64,000 nucleotides of DNA from Methylocella tundrae (GTDB lineage Bacteria > Pseudomonadota > Alphaproteobacteria > Rhizobiales > Beijerinckiaceae): positions 1 to 64,000 of the forward strand of contig NZ_CABFMQ020000057.1 of the NCBI RefSeq assembly GCF_901905185.1, read 5' to 3'. Shown here piece by piece: positions 52,631-63,923 of the stretch (position 1 is the first letter of the stretch; every line of letters begins with the position of its first letter). A program made the translations under genes and the position numbers. Under the pieces are notes generated by a model. It saw only the letters and a program-made list of their open reading frames with translations. It did no database searches and was not told where the DNA came from.

Positions 52631-52739
52631 GGCGCCCGGGCAGTTCATTCGACCTTGCCTTCGGCGCGCGCCGGATTTCCGCTTTTCCAAAAAATGCTTT
52701 AAGAAGCTAGGGCATTGGCTTCTGGGATCCGTTCACATC

Positions 52740-53408
52740 ATGACGCCGACGAAAAACAACTTCGATTACAGCATTCCCCAGCAGGTCGATCGCCTGCGCG
52801 CTTCGCCGCGGCTTTTCGACAATGCGTTGCTCGACAAACTATCGCGCGTGCACTGGTCTGTGCCCCTTTACGTCTATATTCCCGTCATCGCGCTTCTGGC
52901 CGTGAAGAGCTTCCAGTCCTTCAGCGCCATGGTCGTCATTGTCTCGGCGGCGCTTGGGTATCTTCTATGGACCCTCACCGAATATTTCGGGCATCGATTC
53001 CCGTTTCATTACAAGCATCCGAGCAAATTCGGAGCGCGCATCCATTTTCTGGTGCATGGCGTCCATCACGACCACCCGAACGATCCGCTTCGTCTCGTGA
53101 TGCCGGTGCTGCTTAGCGCTCCGATCATGTTGATCGCGCTGCTGGTGGTCAGGGTCTTGTTCGGCCTGCCTTACGGCTATCCCGTCCTCATGGGCTTTAT
53201 GATCGGTTATCTCGCCTATGACATGACGCATTATTATACGCATCATGCGAAGCCAACGACGCGGCTTGGCCAGACGTTGCGGCGGCTCCATCTCATGCAT
53301 CATTTCCGCGATCCAACCCGCGGCTTCGGCGTCAGCGCGCCGTGGTGGGATTACGTGTTCGGCACGCAGCACGTCAAACAGGAGCGTGAGCGCGCCTCAC
53401 AGGATTAG
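52740..53408 (+). CDS. Fatty acid hydroxylase / sterol desaturase family membrane protein
   Basis: 222 residues. The di-iron histidine boxes are in order: EYFGHRFPFH, HGVHHDHP, HYYTHH and HLMHHF. The hydrophobic segments VPLYVYIPVIALLAV, MVVIVSAALGYLLW and SAPIMLIALLVVRVLFG put it in the inner membrane. The closest functional group is fatty-acid 2-hydroxylases, which act on sphingolipid acyl chains. It faces a family-21 glycosyltransferase, which supports a glycolipid role. A palindrome at 53418-53442 follows. Confidence 0.8.
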   Translation: MTPTKNNFDYSIPQQVDRLRASPRLFDNALLDKLSRVHWSVPLYVYIPVIALLAVKSFQSFSAMVVIVSAALGYLLWTLTEYFGHRFPFHYKHPSKFGARIHFLVHGVHHDHPNDPLRLVMPVLLSAPIMLIALLVVRVLFGLPYGYPVLMGFMIGYLAYDMTHYYTHHAKPTTRLGQTLRRLHLMHHFRDPTRGFGVSAPWWDYVFGTQHVKQERERASQD

Positions 53409-53417
53409 GGCGCGATC

Positions 53418-53442
53418 TGCAAAAAGTTGCTGACTTTTTGCA
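53418..53442. repeat. Extragenic palindrome, possible terminator
   Basis: A perfect 10-bp stem TGCAAAAAGT / ACTTTTTGCA with a 5-nt loop lies 10 bp after the hydroxylase stop. The AAAGT-loop-ACTTT core is shared with the palindrome at 183-225. It could end transcription of the hydroxylase gene. Confidence 0.55.
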
Positions 53443-53526
53443 TAAGATCAGGCGCTACGACAGGCAAAATGGAGAGCACGAATCGATTCCGTGAGGGACC
53501 CATCATGCTTCTGACGGACTGGCAGT

Positions 53527-54690
53527 TTACCCCTGTTTCTGAGTTGGCGCGCTTTTCTGCGAAGCTGGCGCTGGTCCGCGCCGCGCGTCGAATCGGCTGC
53601 TTGCCCAAATCACCTGATGCGTCGTCCAGCCGCGGAGCCACGCCGCAAGAGCCAGCACTTCCCGGCCGAGGAAGGCCACCGGCGACCAGACTGAAATTCG
53701 CCATCCCTTCGCCGCGGCGAACGCCGTTTCAGCGCAGAACCATCCGGCGAGCGTAACGCAAAAAGCGGTGAAAGCCGGATAGCCGGCAAGGGGCGACGCC
53801 AGCGCCGCCGCGAGCGCCGCGGGCAGCGGACTGGCGAGCGGCTCCAGCGGATAGGATAGCACATTGGAGCGCCGAATCACGCTCCATCGGACCTGGCGGT
53901 GGTACACGTCGCTTAAACGGCGAAAGCCGATCTCCTGCGCAACGGTGCGGTGGGCGAAGACGGTCTTCAGCCCGAGCCGCGCAAGGCCCATCGAGATGGC
54001 CGTGTCTTCCGCCAGATTTCCGCTCATCGCGGCAAGCCCCCCGGCGCGATCGAAGTCGCTGCGCCGAAAAACCATTATTTTGCCGACGCCGAAGCCAAGG
54101 CCCAGCACAGAGGCCGAAAGCAGAAGCCGCGCATGCGCATTGATAAGGCAAGCCTCGATCTCCCCGGCGACGGATTCCGGCCGCACGGCCACCGGGGTTC
54201 CGACGACAAGGCCAACGTCGGGAGCAAGGTTCTGGAGGAAAGCCGCCATGGTCTCAGGCTCGAGCGTGATATTCGAATCCTTGGTCATGACGACGTCATG
54301 CTTCGCTTCGGTCAGCGGCGCAGCCAGATTATTGAGCTTCGGACTGACTGCCAATCGGCTATCCGACTGCAGGAATCGGCATGGCCGCGAGGGATGCGCC
54401 GCCGCCAGACGACGGGCCGCGCTGAGGGCTGGCGAATCGACCTCGGCGGCGCTGATGAGGATCTCGTAATCGGGGTATGTCTGCGTGAAAATCGAAGCCT
54501 GCGCGGTCTCGAAACCCGGGTCGAGGTTTTTGATTGGCAAAATCGCCGAAACCGGAGGCTGTGCGGACGCGGTGGCGCGACGCCTTTGGACCAAAGGCTG
54601 CGCCAGTCCGAAAGCTAAAGTCAGCAGAAAAAGCGCAATGGCGAGGCACCACCAGATCGCTCCGGCAAAGCTGAAAAAAGTCGCCGCCAT
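53527..54690 (-). CDS. Glycosyltransferase family 21 (ceramide-glucosyltransferase-like)
   Basis: 387 residues from ATG 54690 (AGGAACAG upstream). One N-terminal membrane helix (WWCLAIALFLLTLAFGL) precedes a GT-A domain: VSAILPIKNLDPGFE, MTKDSNITLEPETM for the metal-binding region, EDTAISMGLARLG, and YHRQVRW matching the QxxRW motif. C-terminal helices follow. The family makes glucosylceramide or, in hopanoid makers (HpnI), N-acetylglucosaminyl hopanoid intermediates. Bacteria of this type make hopanoids, so HpnI is an alternative. It is convergent with the fatty-acid hydroxylase. Confidence 0.8.
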   Translation of the reverse strand: MAATFFSFAGAIWWCLAIALFLLTLAFGLAQPLVQRRRATASAQPPVSAILPIKNLDPGFETAQASIFTQTYPDYEILISAAEVDSPALSAARRLAAAHPSRPCRFLQSDSRLAVSPKLNNLAAPLTEAKHDVVMTKDSNITLEPETMAAFLQNLAPDVGLVVGTPVAVRPESVAGEIEACLINAHARLLLSASVLGLGFGVGKIMVFRRSDFDRAGGLAAMSGNLAEDTAISMGLARLGLKTVFAHRTVAQEIGFRRLSDVYHRQVRWSVIRRSNVLSYPLEPLASPLPAALAAALASPLAGYPAFTAFCVTLAGWFCAETAFAAAKGWRISVWSPVAFLGREVLALAAWLRGWTTHQVIWASSRFDARRGPAPASQKSAPTQKQG

Positions 54691-54891
54691 TCTGTTCCTA
54701 TTCTCCCATTGCGCTCCGATAATGCCATGCAAACGGGAGCTCCGCCCGCCTTAGAGCATGTTTGACGTTCCGGAGCCATCCCTCGCGTCGCCGCGGCGCG
54801 CGCACGCCCCCCGGTTGCCAGTTCCGAGGAACAATGCCATCAAACTATTCTCAAAAAGACGCGTCTTCGGGCCGACAGTAAGGACGTCAGA

Positions 54892-55770
54892 GTGCCGGAA
54901 CTGCCTGAAGTGGAAACGGTGCGGCGCGGGCTCGAACCCGCGATGATCGGCGCGAGAATCGTCGGCCTCGACCAGCGACGGCCGGATCTTCGCTTTCCAT
55001 TCCCAGATCGTTTTTCGGAGCGCCTCACGGGCCGCGAAATCCTGGCGTTAGGGCGGCGGGCGAAATACCTTCTCGCGGACCTCGACGATTCCAGCGTGCT
55101 CGTCATGCACCTTGGCATGTCGGGATCTTTTCGCGTCGAGGATATGGGCGCAGCAAAAGCTTTGGCCTCATGCGGCGCGCCATCCAAAAACGCTGCGCAT
55201 GATCACGTCGTCTTCACCCTGTCGACGGGCGCGCGCATCGTCTACAACGACCCGCGACGATTCGGCTTCATGCAGTTGCTGGCCCGTCACGAGCTCGCAG
55301 ATCATCCCTTGTTCAGGGCGCTTGGGGTCGAACCGCTCGGCAATGAACTCGACGGCGCGGTCCTGGCCCGTCTTTTCACTGGCAAGACCACCCCTCTGAA
55401 GGCTGCCCTGCTCGATCAGAGTCTTATCGCCGGCCTCGGCAATATTTACGTCTGCGAGGCCCTGCACCGCGCGGGCCTGTCGCCGCGGCGCGCCGCCGGG
55501 AGCCTTGCATGCAAAGACGGACGGCCGACCCAGGGCGCGCGTCTGCTGGCGAAAATGATCCGGGAAGTTCTCGAGGAGGCCGTCGCGGCGGGCGGATCAT
55601 CGCTGCGCGATCATCGCCAGACCAATGGCGCGCTCGGCTACTTCCAGCATAATTTTCGCGTTTACGACCGCGAACTCAGCCCTTGCCCCACGCCGGAATG
55701 CGGCGGCGTGATCCGTCGGATCACGCAGTCAGGACGGTCAACCTATTTCTGCGGCGTCTGCCAGCGTTAA
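54892..55770 (+). CDS. mutM: Formamidopyrimidine-DNA glycosylase
   Basis: MutM removes oxidised purines such as 8-oxoguanine and nicks the DNA. It has 292 residues, with a GTG start at 54892 and AAGGA upstream. The N-terminal [15 protein letters not shown] holds the catalytic Pro. The helix-two-turn-helix region contains [16 protein letters not shown] Zn finger at the end has CPTPECGG...CGVCQR. All key residues are present. Confidence 0.96.
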   Translation: MPELPEVETVRRGLEPAMIGARIVGLDQRRPDLRFPFPDRFSERLTGREILALGRRAKYLLADLDDSSVLVMHLGMSGSFRVEDMGAAKALASCGAPSKNAAHDHVVFTLSTGARIVYNDPRRFGFMQLLARHELADHPLFRALGVEPLGNELDGAVLARLFTGKTTPLKAALLDQSLIAGLGNIYVCEALHRAGLSPRRAAGSLACKDGRPTQGARLLAKMIREVLEEAVAAGGSSLRDHRQTNGALGYFQHNFRVYDRELSPCPTPECGGVIRRITQSGRSTYFCGVCQR

Positions 55771-55865
55771 ACGGGCCCGCCCTTAAAGCAGCGCCCGCTC
55801 GCATTTATACGATCACGCAGGGCCTTCGTTCGAGCACGCCGCGCTGAGGCAGTTTCTTGGCGCGA

Positions 55866-56615
55866 TCAGGAATGCGCGACTTTCTGCGGCTGCGCATTTC
55901 CAAGCACAACTACCTTGGTGCCTATGGTCGTGCGCTGATACAGATCCATCACATCCTGATTGACCATGCGGATACAGCCCGAGGAAACGCTCTGACCGAT
56001 TGTCGCGGGCTCGTTTGTGCCATGGATGCGGAAATAGGTATCCACGTTGTCGTGCCACAGATAATGGGCCCGAGCGCCAAGAGGATTGGCCGGACCGCCA
56101 GGCATTCCCGTTCCACTCTGCAACTGGCTCATTTGCTTCAAAAGTTCGGGCCGGCGCTCCAGCATTTCCTTCGGAGGATACCAGTCTGGCCATTCCTGTT
56201 TGCTATGGATCGTCGCGTCGCCGGACCACGCGAAACCCTCGCGGCCGACGCCGACGCCATAGCGCATCGCCTGGCCGCCGCCCTCGACATGGTAGAGATA
56301 GTGATTGGCCGGATCGACGACGATCGTTCCCGGCGCTTCCGTGCCAGAATAAGCGACCCTGGTGCGACGGAACGCCGGACTGAGATCGGCCTCCCTGACC
56401 GCGGGAACAACGAATTTTCCGTCGTTGATTTCCGCGTACATGGACCGGAAATCGCCGCCGGCGACCGGCGTCGCGGCGGATGGCCCGGACGATGGGGCCG
56501 CCGCGGGTACGGCGGATGCGATCTGACTTTGCTGACCGCCGACGCAGCCGGCGAGGCCGAACGCCGCCGCGGACGAGACGCCAGTAATGAGGGTACGGCG
56601 ATTCAACTGATGCAT
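55866..56615 (-). CDS. L,D-transpeptidase (YkuD domain) lipoprotein
   Basis: 249 residues from ATG 56615; a GTG at 56627 would add four residues. The leader NRRTLITG...LAGC has a Tat-like RR and a lipobox LAGC, so a lipid-anchored periplasmic enzyme is likely. The catalytic region is FRIHGTNEPATIGQSVSSGC followed by IRM, with the His and Cys of YkuD enzymes. They form 3-3 cross-links in peptidoglycan or attach lipoproteins to it. The linker between the leader and domain is Ala/Pro/Ser-rich. Confidence 0.9.
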   Translation of the reverse strand: MHQLNRRTLITGVSSAAAFGLAGCVGGQQSQIASAVPAAAPSSGPSAATPVAGGDFRSMYAEINDGKFVVPAVREADLSPAFRRTRVAYSGTEAPGTIVVDPANHYLYHVEGGGQAMRYGVGVGREGFAWSGDATIHSKQEWPDWYPPKEMLERRPELLKQMSQLQSGTGMPGGPANPLGARAHYLWHDNVDTYFRIHGTNEPATIGQSVSSGCIRMVNQDVMDLYQRTTIGTKVVVLGNAQPQKVAHS

Positions 56616-56778
56616 GGGGCGAATCACGGGTAAGAATTTAAGGTAAGGGATATCTTAATGCAGAAAAGCGGACTGCGATATTGCAGACAAGTCACGCTTC
56701 TATTTTCTTTCATAAAAATTTTCCCGTTAAGCTTGCTTATTTTCGATCGCGACGAAATCCGCGGCGCGCCTCTTGCCA

Positions 56779-56827
56779 AAACCGTATTTAGATATATCTT
56801 AATTTTAGACATATCGAAATACGGTTT
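56779..56827. promoter_or_regulatory. Large palindrome upstream of the PadR gene
   Basis: An 11-bp perfect inverted repeat AAACCGTATTT / AAATACGGTTT has a 27-bp spacer. The spacer includes the palindrome AGATATATCT (56790-56799). It lies 31 bp before the PadR start codon, in an AT-rich stretch, and is the obvious candidate for its operator. Confidence 0.65.
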
Positions 56828-56857
56828 GATAATCATTCCGCAGCAGGAGACAATCCA

Positions 56858-57424
56858 ATGAGGCTTCACTCACATTTCCACGCTTTTGCCCATGGCGAAG
56901 GTCCCCGCGGCCCGGAGTCCGGGTCTTTCGGGATGTTTCGCAGACATGGAAGAATGGGCGGGCGCCAGCGCATGTTCGAACAGGGCGATCTGCGCTTCGT
57001 CGTGCTCAAGCTGGTTTCAGAAAAACCGTCACACGGCTACGAAATCATCAAGGCGATCGAGGATCGTCTCGGGGGCGCCTACGCGCCGAGCCCCGGCGTC
57101 ATCTATCCGACCCTGACGCTGCTCGAGGAAATGGGCGCGATCCGCGTTCAGGAAACCGACGGCCCACGCAAGCTTTACGCGATCACAGCCGAAGGCGAAG
57201 AGCTGTTGCGGCAGAATCAGACCGCGATCGAAGCCATTTTTGGGCGGATGGCTGACATCAACGCGCGGCATGGCGGCGGGCCGGCCCCGCAGATCCTCCG
57301 CGCCACGGAAAATCTCAGGACGGCCTTGCGGCTGCGGCTGGCGCGTGGTCCGTTGAGCGCAGAGCAGATCGCTGAAGTTGCGAGCATTCTGGACGCCGCC
57401 GCCAAAGCCGTGGAGACGAGCTGA
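56858..57424 (+). CDS. PadR-family regulator with His-rich N-terminus (YqjI-like)
   Basis: 188 residues, ATG 56858 with CAGCAGGAGAC upstream. Residues 1-40 are rich in His, Gly and Arg (MRLHSHFHAFAHGEG). The winged helix follows: RFVVLKLVSEKPSHGYEIIK, SPGVIYPTLTLLEEMGAIRV, then the dimer helices. E. coli YqjI has the same plan, a metal-binding His-rich tail before a PadR domain, and answers to nickel or iron. A metal-sensing role here is inferred from that likeness. It probably regulates itself through the palindrome at 56779-56827. Confidence 0.85.
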   Translation: MRLHSHFHAFAHGEGPRGPESGSFGMFRRHGRMGGRQRMFEQGDLRFVVLKLVSEKPSHGYEIIKAIEDRLGGAYAPSPGVIYPTLTLLEEMGAIRVQETDGPRKLYAITAEGEELLRQNQTAIEAIFGRMADINARHGGGPAPQILRATENLRTALRLRLARGPLSAEQIAEVASILDAAAKAVETS

Positions 57425-57433
57425 AGATCTCGC

Positions 57434-58414
57434 TCACCTGGTCCAGTAGACCGCCAGATTGGCGCGAATTCGCTCGAGCGGCGGCTCGAAACTCTCGGGG
57501 AGTACAAAATTCCTGCCGGTGATGGTTTCGAAGGTCCGTATATAGGTGGCCGCCGCCTCGAGGATCACCTCACCGGGGATTTCAGGGATCGGATCGTGAT
57601 AAGGATCGCAGCGCGCGCTGACCCAGTTGCGGATGAAATCCTTATCGAGGCTGTCCGGTTTTTCCCCGTGCTCAAGACGCTCGGGATAAGTTTCGGCCAG
57701 CCAAAAACGGCTACTGTCCGGCGTGTGGATTTCGTCCGCAACGACGATATGGCCCTCGCTGTTAAAGCCAAACTCATATTTCGTATCGGCGAGGATAAGG
57801 CCGCGCCCCGCCGCGATCTCCCTGCCGCGGGCGAAAAGAGCCAAAGCTTTTTCAGCAACATCGTCCCATTGTCGCGGAGTCAGAAGCTGCCGCTCAATGA
57901 TCTCCCTCGGGGTGAGCGGCGCGTCATGCGCATCGTGCCCCGCCTTGCTCGTCGGCGTAATGATCGTTTCCGGCAGCCTTTGATTGTCGCGCAGACCGTC
58001 GGGGAAATCGATCCCATAGATGTTTCGGGCGCCAGCCTTGTACATGGGTAGAATAGAGGTTCCGGTCGAACCCGCGAGATAATCGCGCACGATGATCTCG
58101 ACCGGCATCATTTCAAGACGCTGCACCACGACCACATTGGGATCGGGATTGGCGCGCACGTGATTTTCGCAGATGTCGGTCGTCGCCTCGAACCAGAAAC
58201 GCGCAATATCGGTCAGCACCTGTCCCTTGAAGGGGATCGCAGCCAGTCCCTGATCGAACGCACTGACGCGATCGGTGGCGATGAGGATGCGCTGCCCGTC
58301 CGTCAGGTCGTAGTTCTCCCGCACCTTGCCGCGATAGTAATTCGGAAGCTCCGAGATGAAAGCTTCGGTCAGCACATAGTCGCGGTAAGGGGCAAGGCTC
58401 GCAGCGTCGATCAT
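57434..58414 (-). CDS. purC: Phosphoribosylaminoimidazole-succinocarboxamide synthase
   Basis: PurC joins aspartate to CAIR with ATP in purine synthesis. It has 326 residues, the longer form. Motifs include [42 protein letters not shown] and [14 protein letters not shown]. The ATG at 58414 lies 17 bp behind typA on the same strand, so they share a transcript. It is convergent with padR, with stops 9 bp apart. Confidence 0.96.
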   Translation of the reverse strand: MIDAASLAPYRDYVLTEAFISELPNYYRGKVRENYDLTDGQRILIATDRVSAFDQGLAAIPFKGQVLTDIARFWFEATTDICENHVRANPDPNVVVVQRLEMMPVEIIVRDYLAGSTGTSILPMYKAGARNIYGIDFPDGLRDNQRLPETIITPTSKAGHDAHDAPLTPREIIERQLLTPRQWDDVAEKALALFARGREIAAGRGLILADTKYEFGFNSEGHIVVADEIHTPDSSRFWLAETYPERLEHGEKPDSLDKDFIRNWVSARCDPYHDPIPEIPGEVILEAAATYIRTFETITGRNFVLPESFEPPLERIRANLAVYWTR

Positions 58415-58431
58415 AAGGCGCCCGCTCTGGC

Positions 58432-60252
<1,821 letters not shown>

Positions 60253-60598
60253 TTTTGTGCCGTATCTATATTCATGTGCGAGCGATGCGCTCTACCGCCA
60301 GATGGCGAACGGAGCACCGCCCATCAAAACAGGCCCTTCTGCTCAGTCGCGGTATCCTGAGCCGGGCCGACTAACGATTTGGGGTAGTTTTTCGCGTTGC
60401 AGCAATGCAATATACGAAAGAACCGTATTTGAAAACCAATATAATGACTTCTGCTCGCCAACGCCAGACCGGCAGCGAGGCGGGGCGCAAAAGGGCTCGA
60501 GATTACGGCGCAGCTTAAGGACTGGTCAATCTTATGCCCGTTCCGCCACTTCGCCCGTCGAGAAAGTCCGCTTCGCCCCGGCACAATGAAGGCGCTGA

Positions 60599-60826
60599 AT
60601 GGACGGATTGACCCTTTTCGGCCTTTTCGCGGTTACCGCCATGCTCGTGACTTACGCGCTGGAACGCCGGAGCCGCTGGTATGTACTCGGCTTCGCCGGC
60701 GCCTGTTCCCTTGGTTCGGTCTACGGCTTCCTGCAGGGCGCGTGGCCGTTTGGGCTCGTCGAGGCGATCTGGAGCCTTGTCGCCTTGCGGCGCTTCATGA
60801 TGAGCTCCCGAGCCGCGATCGGATGA
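60599..60826 (+). CDS. Small membrane protein, two helices
   Basis: 75 residues. Two hydrophobic segments are visible: LTLFGLFAVTAMLVTYAL and WYVLGFAGACSLGSVYGFL, followed by WPFGLVEAIWSLVALRRF. A protein of this shape is common and uncharacterised in alphaproteobacteria; I recall the pattern but not a function. It stands divergent from typA and convergent with the TAXI gene, with only 19 bp between the stops. Confidence 0.7.
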   Translation: MDGLTLFGLFAVTAMLVTYALERRSRWYVLGFAGACSLGSVYGFLQGAWPFGLVEAIWSLVALRRFMMSSRAAIG

Positions 60827-60845
60827 GCACCTAAAACTTTTCCCT

Positions 60846-62174
60846 CTATTCACCGACGAGCCGGGGCGCGAAAGGCGCGCGGGGCACGGCAAGGTAAGCG
60901 CGGCGTTCGGAGATCGCCTGGCGCGCCTGATTCAGCGCAAGGCTCGTCGCGGCGAGGCGGCTCCCGCTCAATGCGTGATTCCAGTCATGCGCCAGGGCCT
61001 TGGCCAGAAGGTCATCGGCCTCCCTTTCGAGATCATCCAGCGCATCAGCCCGCGCGGCCGCCCGCGCCGCCGCGATAATTTCCAGCAGGCGCTGCAAAAT
61101 AAGCTCGAGATCTGTATTTTGCTGGCGATTGAAACGCGCCGCGAAGGTCGCGATCGCGGTGCCGCACAAGCTCGCCAGCATAGCGCCTATATAAATAAAA
61201 TCGCTATATTTATCGAAAAAGCTCTGCTCTTCGTCGCCAAGATAGGCCAGCGTCCCGGGATGGACCGGAAGAGCCGCTCCCTTATCGGTCGAGGGCGCCT
61301 CGATCCGGTTGGCGATGGGGTCCTGCGCGGCGAGCGAGGGCCTTGCATTCAGCATCAGCTCCGTCAGTTCGGACACGACGTCATTGCCGAGGGTGGGCTT
61401 TGCGATGAGCCGGGTGCTAACCCCCAGCGTCTCGAAACTGGCAGATGGCTTTGGCTGCGCGCCGCCAAACGCGCCGCGCAAAACCTCGACCGGTTCAAAA
61501 TTCGGCGCGCGTTGGGCAATGGCCCTGGCGTCTTCGATCGGGAGGAAAACCGGCGGCCCGCGCCCGGCCTGGGCTACCGCGGCGACCGCCTCCGTCAGAT
61601 TTGCCGAACCGGGAGTGTCGACGGCGAGCACCGCGTCGACCTGACGCTGCTCGATCGCCTCGGGCAATTCGGCGAGCGTCAACGGAATCCGCCTTACCGT
61701 CCCGAGCGATACGTCGTACTGCGCAAGGGCGGCGTCGAGCAGCGTGTGATTGCCCATCCGACCGGTCTGTTCGGCGTCGAGCACGCCGAGCTTGTGGCCC
61801 TTGAGATCCTCAATATCGTGAAGGTCAGATCCCGCCGGGGCGACGACAACCGCGGCGTTGCGGCGCATGATAAGGACAGTCTGACCGCTGACCGGCATGT
61901 CAATGTCGCTGCGCACGATCGCAAGGTCGACCTGGTCCTCCTCGAAAATCCGCGCGCTTTCAGCCAGCGACTCCACAGGGACAAGCTTGAGCCGAAGCGA
62001 TTCGTGCTTTTGCGCGAATTCATGCGCCGCGGCGGCGAGCACCCGTTGGTCATGGCTCTCGCGCGTGACAGCCACATGCAGGACGGTCGGCCGTTCATAG
62101 TAGTAAAGCGCAAGAGCCGCGGCTCCGATCGCAGCGAAAGCTGCGCCGATCGCCACGATGATAAGTCGACGCAT
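60846..62174 (-). CDS. TAXI-family TRAP-transporter-type binding protein, membrane-anchored
   Basis: 442 residues. An N-terminal membrane helix or signal anchor (LIIVAIGAAFAAIGAAALAL) is followed by a TAXI-type binding domain: HVAVTRESHDQRVLAAAAHE, VDLAIVRSDIDMPVSGQ and LKGHKLGVLDAEQTGR. A second helix (FIYIGAMLASLCGTAIATFA, about 331-350) and a cytoplasmic-looking helical tail follow. No DctQ/DctM membrane component is nearby. The domain order suggests a sensor or signalling protein rather than transport. The ligand is unknown. Confidence 0.8.
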   Translation of the reverse strand: MRRLIIVAIGAAFAAIGAAALALYYYERPTVLHVAVTRESHDQRVLAAAAHEFAQKHESLRLKLVPVESLAESARIFEEDQVDLAIVRSDIDMPVSGQTVLIMRRNAAVVVAPAGSDLHDIEDLKGHKLGVLDAEQTGRMGNHTLLDAALAQYDVSLGTVRRIPLTLAELPEAIEQRQVDAVLAVDTPGSANLTEAVAAVAQAGRGPPVFLPIEDARAIAQRAPNFEPVEVLRGAFGGAQPKPSASFETLGVSTRLIAKPTLGNDVVSELTELMLNARPSLAAQDPIANRIEAPSTDKGAALPVHPGTLAYLGDEEQSFFDKYSDFIYIGAMLASLCGTAIATFAARFNRQQNTDLELILQRLLEIIAAARAAARADALDDLEREADDLLAKALAHDWNHALSGSRLAATSLALNQARQAISERRAYLAVPRAPFAPRLVGE

Positions 62175-62294
62175 GGCATTCCCCTTGACGCCGAAACATT
62201 AGGGCATGGACGCTAAAACAATAAATTTGCGCCAGCAACGTTAAACAGCAATCATCGAAACAAGGCCGCATCAAGGATATTTCTCCGCGCCAGC

Positions 62295-63758
62295 CTAGTC
62301 TATCTGCGCCGCCTCTTTTGCCGGCGCTACTTCCCCCTCGGTCGCAGCGAAGACCGCGCCGATAAAAATAAGGCAGGGTCCGGAAAGCGTCTCCGCCGCG
62401 ACTTTGCCCGGCAGCGAGGCGATCGTTGCGCCGATGCGGCGCTCATCCGCGCAGGTCGCGCGCTCGACAAGAAGGGCCGGCGTCGCGGGATCAAGGCCAT
62501 GCGCTAAAAGCCGTTCGACCAGAACGCCCAGCGTTCTCGCGCCCATATAGACGACGCTCGAGGCGCGCGGATCGCTGAGCGCGCGCCAGTCGATGTCCTG
62601 GGGCAGCTTGCCGTCATGCGCATGGGCGGTGATGAACTGGACCCTGCGCGCCTTGTCGCGCTCCGTCAATGAAACCTGCAGCGCAGCCGCCGCGCCGAGC
62701 GCCGCCGTGACGCCGGGCACGACTTCGATCGCAATCCCGGCCGCGCGAAGCGCCGAAATTTCCTCTGTGGCGCGCCCAAAGATCATTGGATCGCCCCCCT
62801 TCAGCCGCACCACGCGCTTGCCCTCCTTGGCGAGCCCAATCATCATGGAGATGATATGATCCTGCTGGCACGAGGGCTTATAGCCGCGTTTGCCGACGGC
62901 AATTTTTTCCGCCTCTCGGCGCGCCATATCGACGATCGCGGGGGCGACGAGATCGTCATACAAGACGACGTCGGCGGATTGAAGCATTCGCAGCGCCTTG
63001 AGGGTCAAGAGCTCAGGATCGCCGGGACCAGCGCCAACCAGAGCGACCGATCCCTTTTCAACGCTTTGCGACTGCCGCCCGGCCTCGGCCAGCAACTCTG
63101 CGAACAGATTTTCACCCGGCGCCCCGTTTGCCGCGAAAGCTTTGGCGTTGAACAGCTCCCAAAAGCGCCGGCGCGCCTTCGGCGGCAAGGCCAGCGCCTT
63201 CAACGGTTTTCGCCAGCTTTTGGCGGCCGCGGCCCAGAGCTTGATGGCGCCCGGCAGAATGGCTTCAATCCGTCCGCGCAAGGCCTGCGTCAGGATCGGC
63301 GAAGCGCCGTCGGTTGAAATCGCGATGACGAGGGGCGAGCGATCGACGATCGCGCCAAATTGAAAATCCGAGAAGGCTGGCTTGTCGATGACGTTCGCTG
63401 GCGCGCCCGCGGCGTTCGCGGCGGCGCGGAACCGCTCCGCTTCGGCGGCGCTCCCGACATCGGCGATCGCAAGCGCCGCGCCGTTCAGGTCTTCATTTTG
63501 GACATCGCGCAGAAAAAGCCTGACCGACGGACGCCGTTCGGCGAGCTCGGCCAGCCCCGGGCACGGCGCGACGGCGTAGACTTCAACGTCAGCGCCAGCG
63601 GCCTGAAGCAGCTCCGCCTTCCACAGGACCGCATTCGAGCCGCCGGCAAGAATCGCGCGCTTGCCCTTGAGATTGAAGAAGACAGGGAGCGAGGCAAGGC
63701 CCGTCATGATCGGCCGCCCCGCCTCGCCAGAGGCCCGCGCCGGTAAAGCTCTGGTCAT
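62295..63758 (-). CDS. cysG: Siroheme synthase CysG (trifunctional)
   Basis: CysG makes siroheme for sulfite and nitrite reductases. It has 487 residues from ATG 63758 (AGGACGAAAG upstream); an ATG at 63707 would give 470. The N-terminal oxidase/chelatase part has KRAILAGGSNAVLWKAELLQ and SPLVIAISTDGASPIL. The C-terminal methyltransferase has VGAGPGDPELLTLKALRMLQ, GKRGYKPSCQQDHI and LKGGDPMIFGRATEE. GGSNAVLW replaces the more usual GGGxVAxR, which is a mild oddity of the NAD site. Confidence 0.94.
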   Translation of the reverse strand: MTRALPARASGEAGRPIMTGLASLPVFFNLKGKRAILAGGSNAVLWKAELLQAAGADVEVYAVAPCPGLAELAERRPSVRLFLRDVQNEDLNGAALAIADVGSAAEAERFRAAANAAGAPANVIDKPAFSDFQFGAIVDRSPLVIAISTDGASPILTQALRGRIEAILPGAIKLWAAAAKSWRKPLKALALPPKARRRFWELFNAKAFAANGAPGENLFAELLAEAGRQSQSVEKGSVALVGAGPGDPELLTLKALRMLQSADVVLYDDLVAPAIVDMARREAEKIAVGKRGYKPSCQQDHIISMMIGLAKEGKRVVRLKGGDPMIFGRATEEISALRAAGIAIEVVPGVTAALGAAAALQVSLTERDKARRVQFITAHAHDGKLPQDIDWRALSDPRASSVVYMGARTLGVLVERLLAHGLDPATPALLVERATCADERRIGATIASLPGKVAAETLSGPCLIFIGAVFAATEGEVAPAKEAAQID

Positions 63759-63923
63759 AAAAGCGCTTTCGTCCTATTCTCGCTGGATGGCCCGCCATGA
63801 CATTCATGGCGCAAAAGGCGTTTCTCCATTGGCGCTTATATCATCACGCTTTGACGAGGTCTGGAAGATGCTGAGGCGTCGCGCCGTTTCGAAGGGACAG
63901 CCAGAAAACGTCTGGCGCCGGCC

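Noticed and set aside
60975..62216. 413-codon open frame opposite the TAXI gene
   Set aside because: Antisense shadow; the opposite strand encodes a recognisable binding protein.
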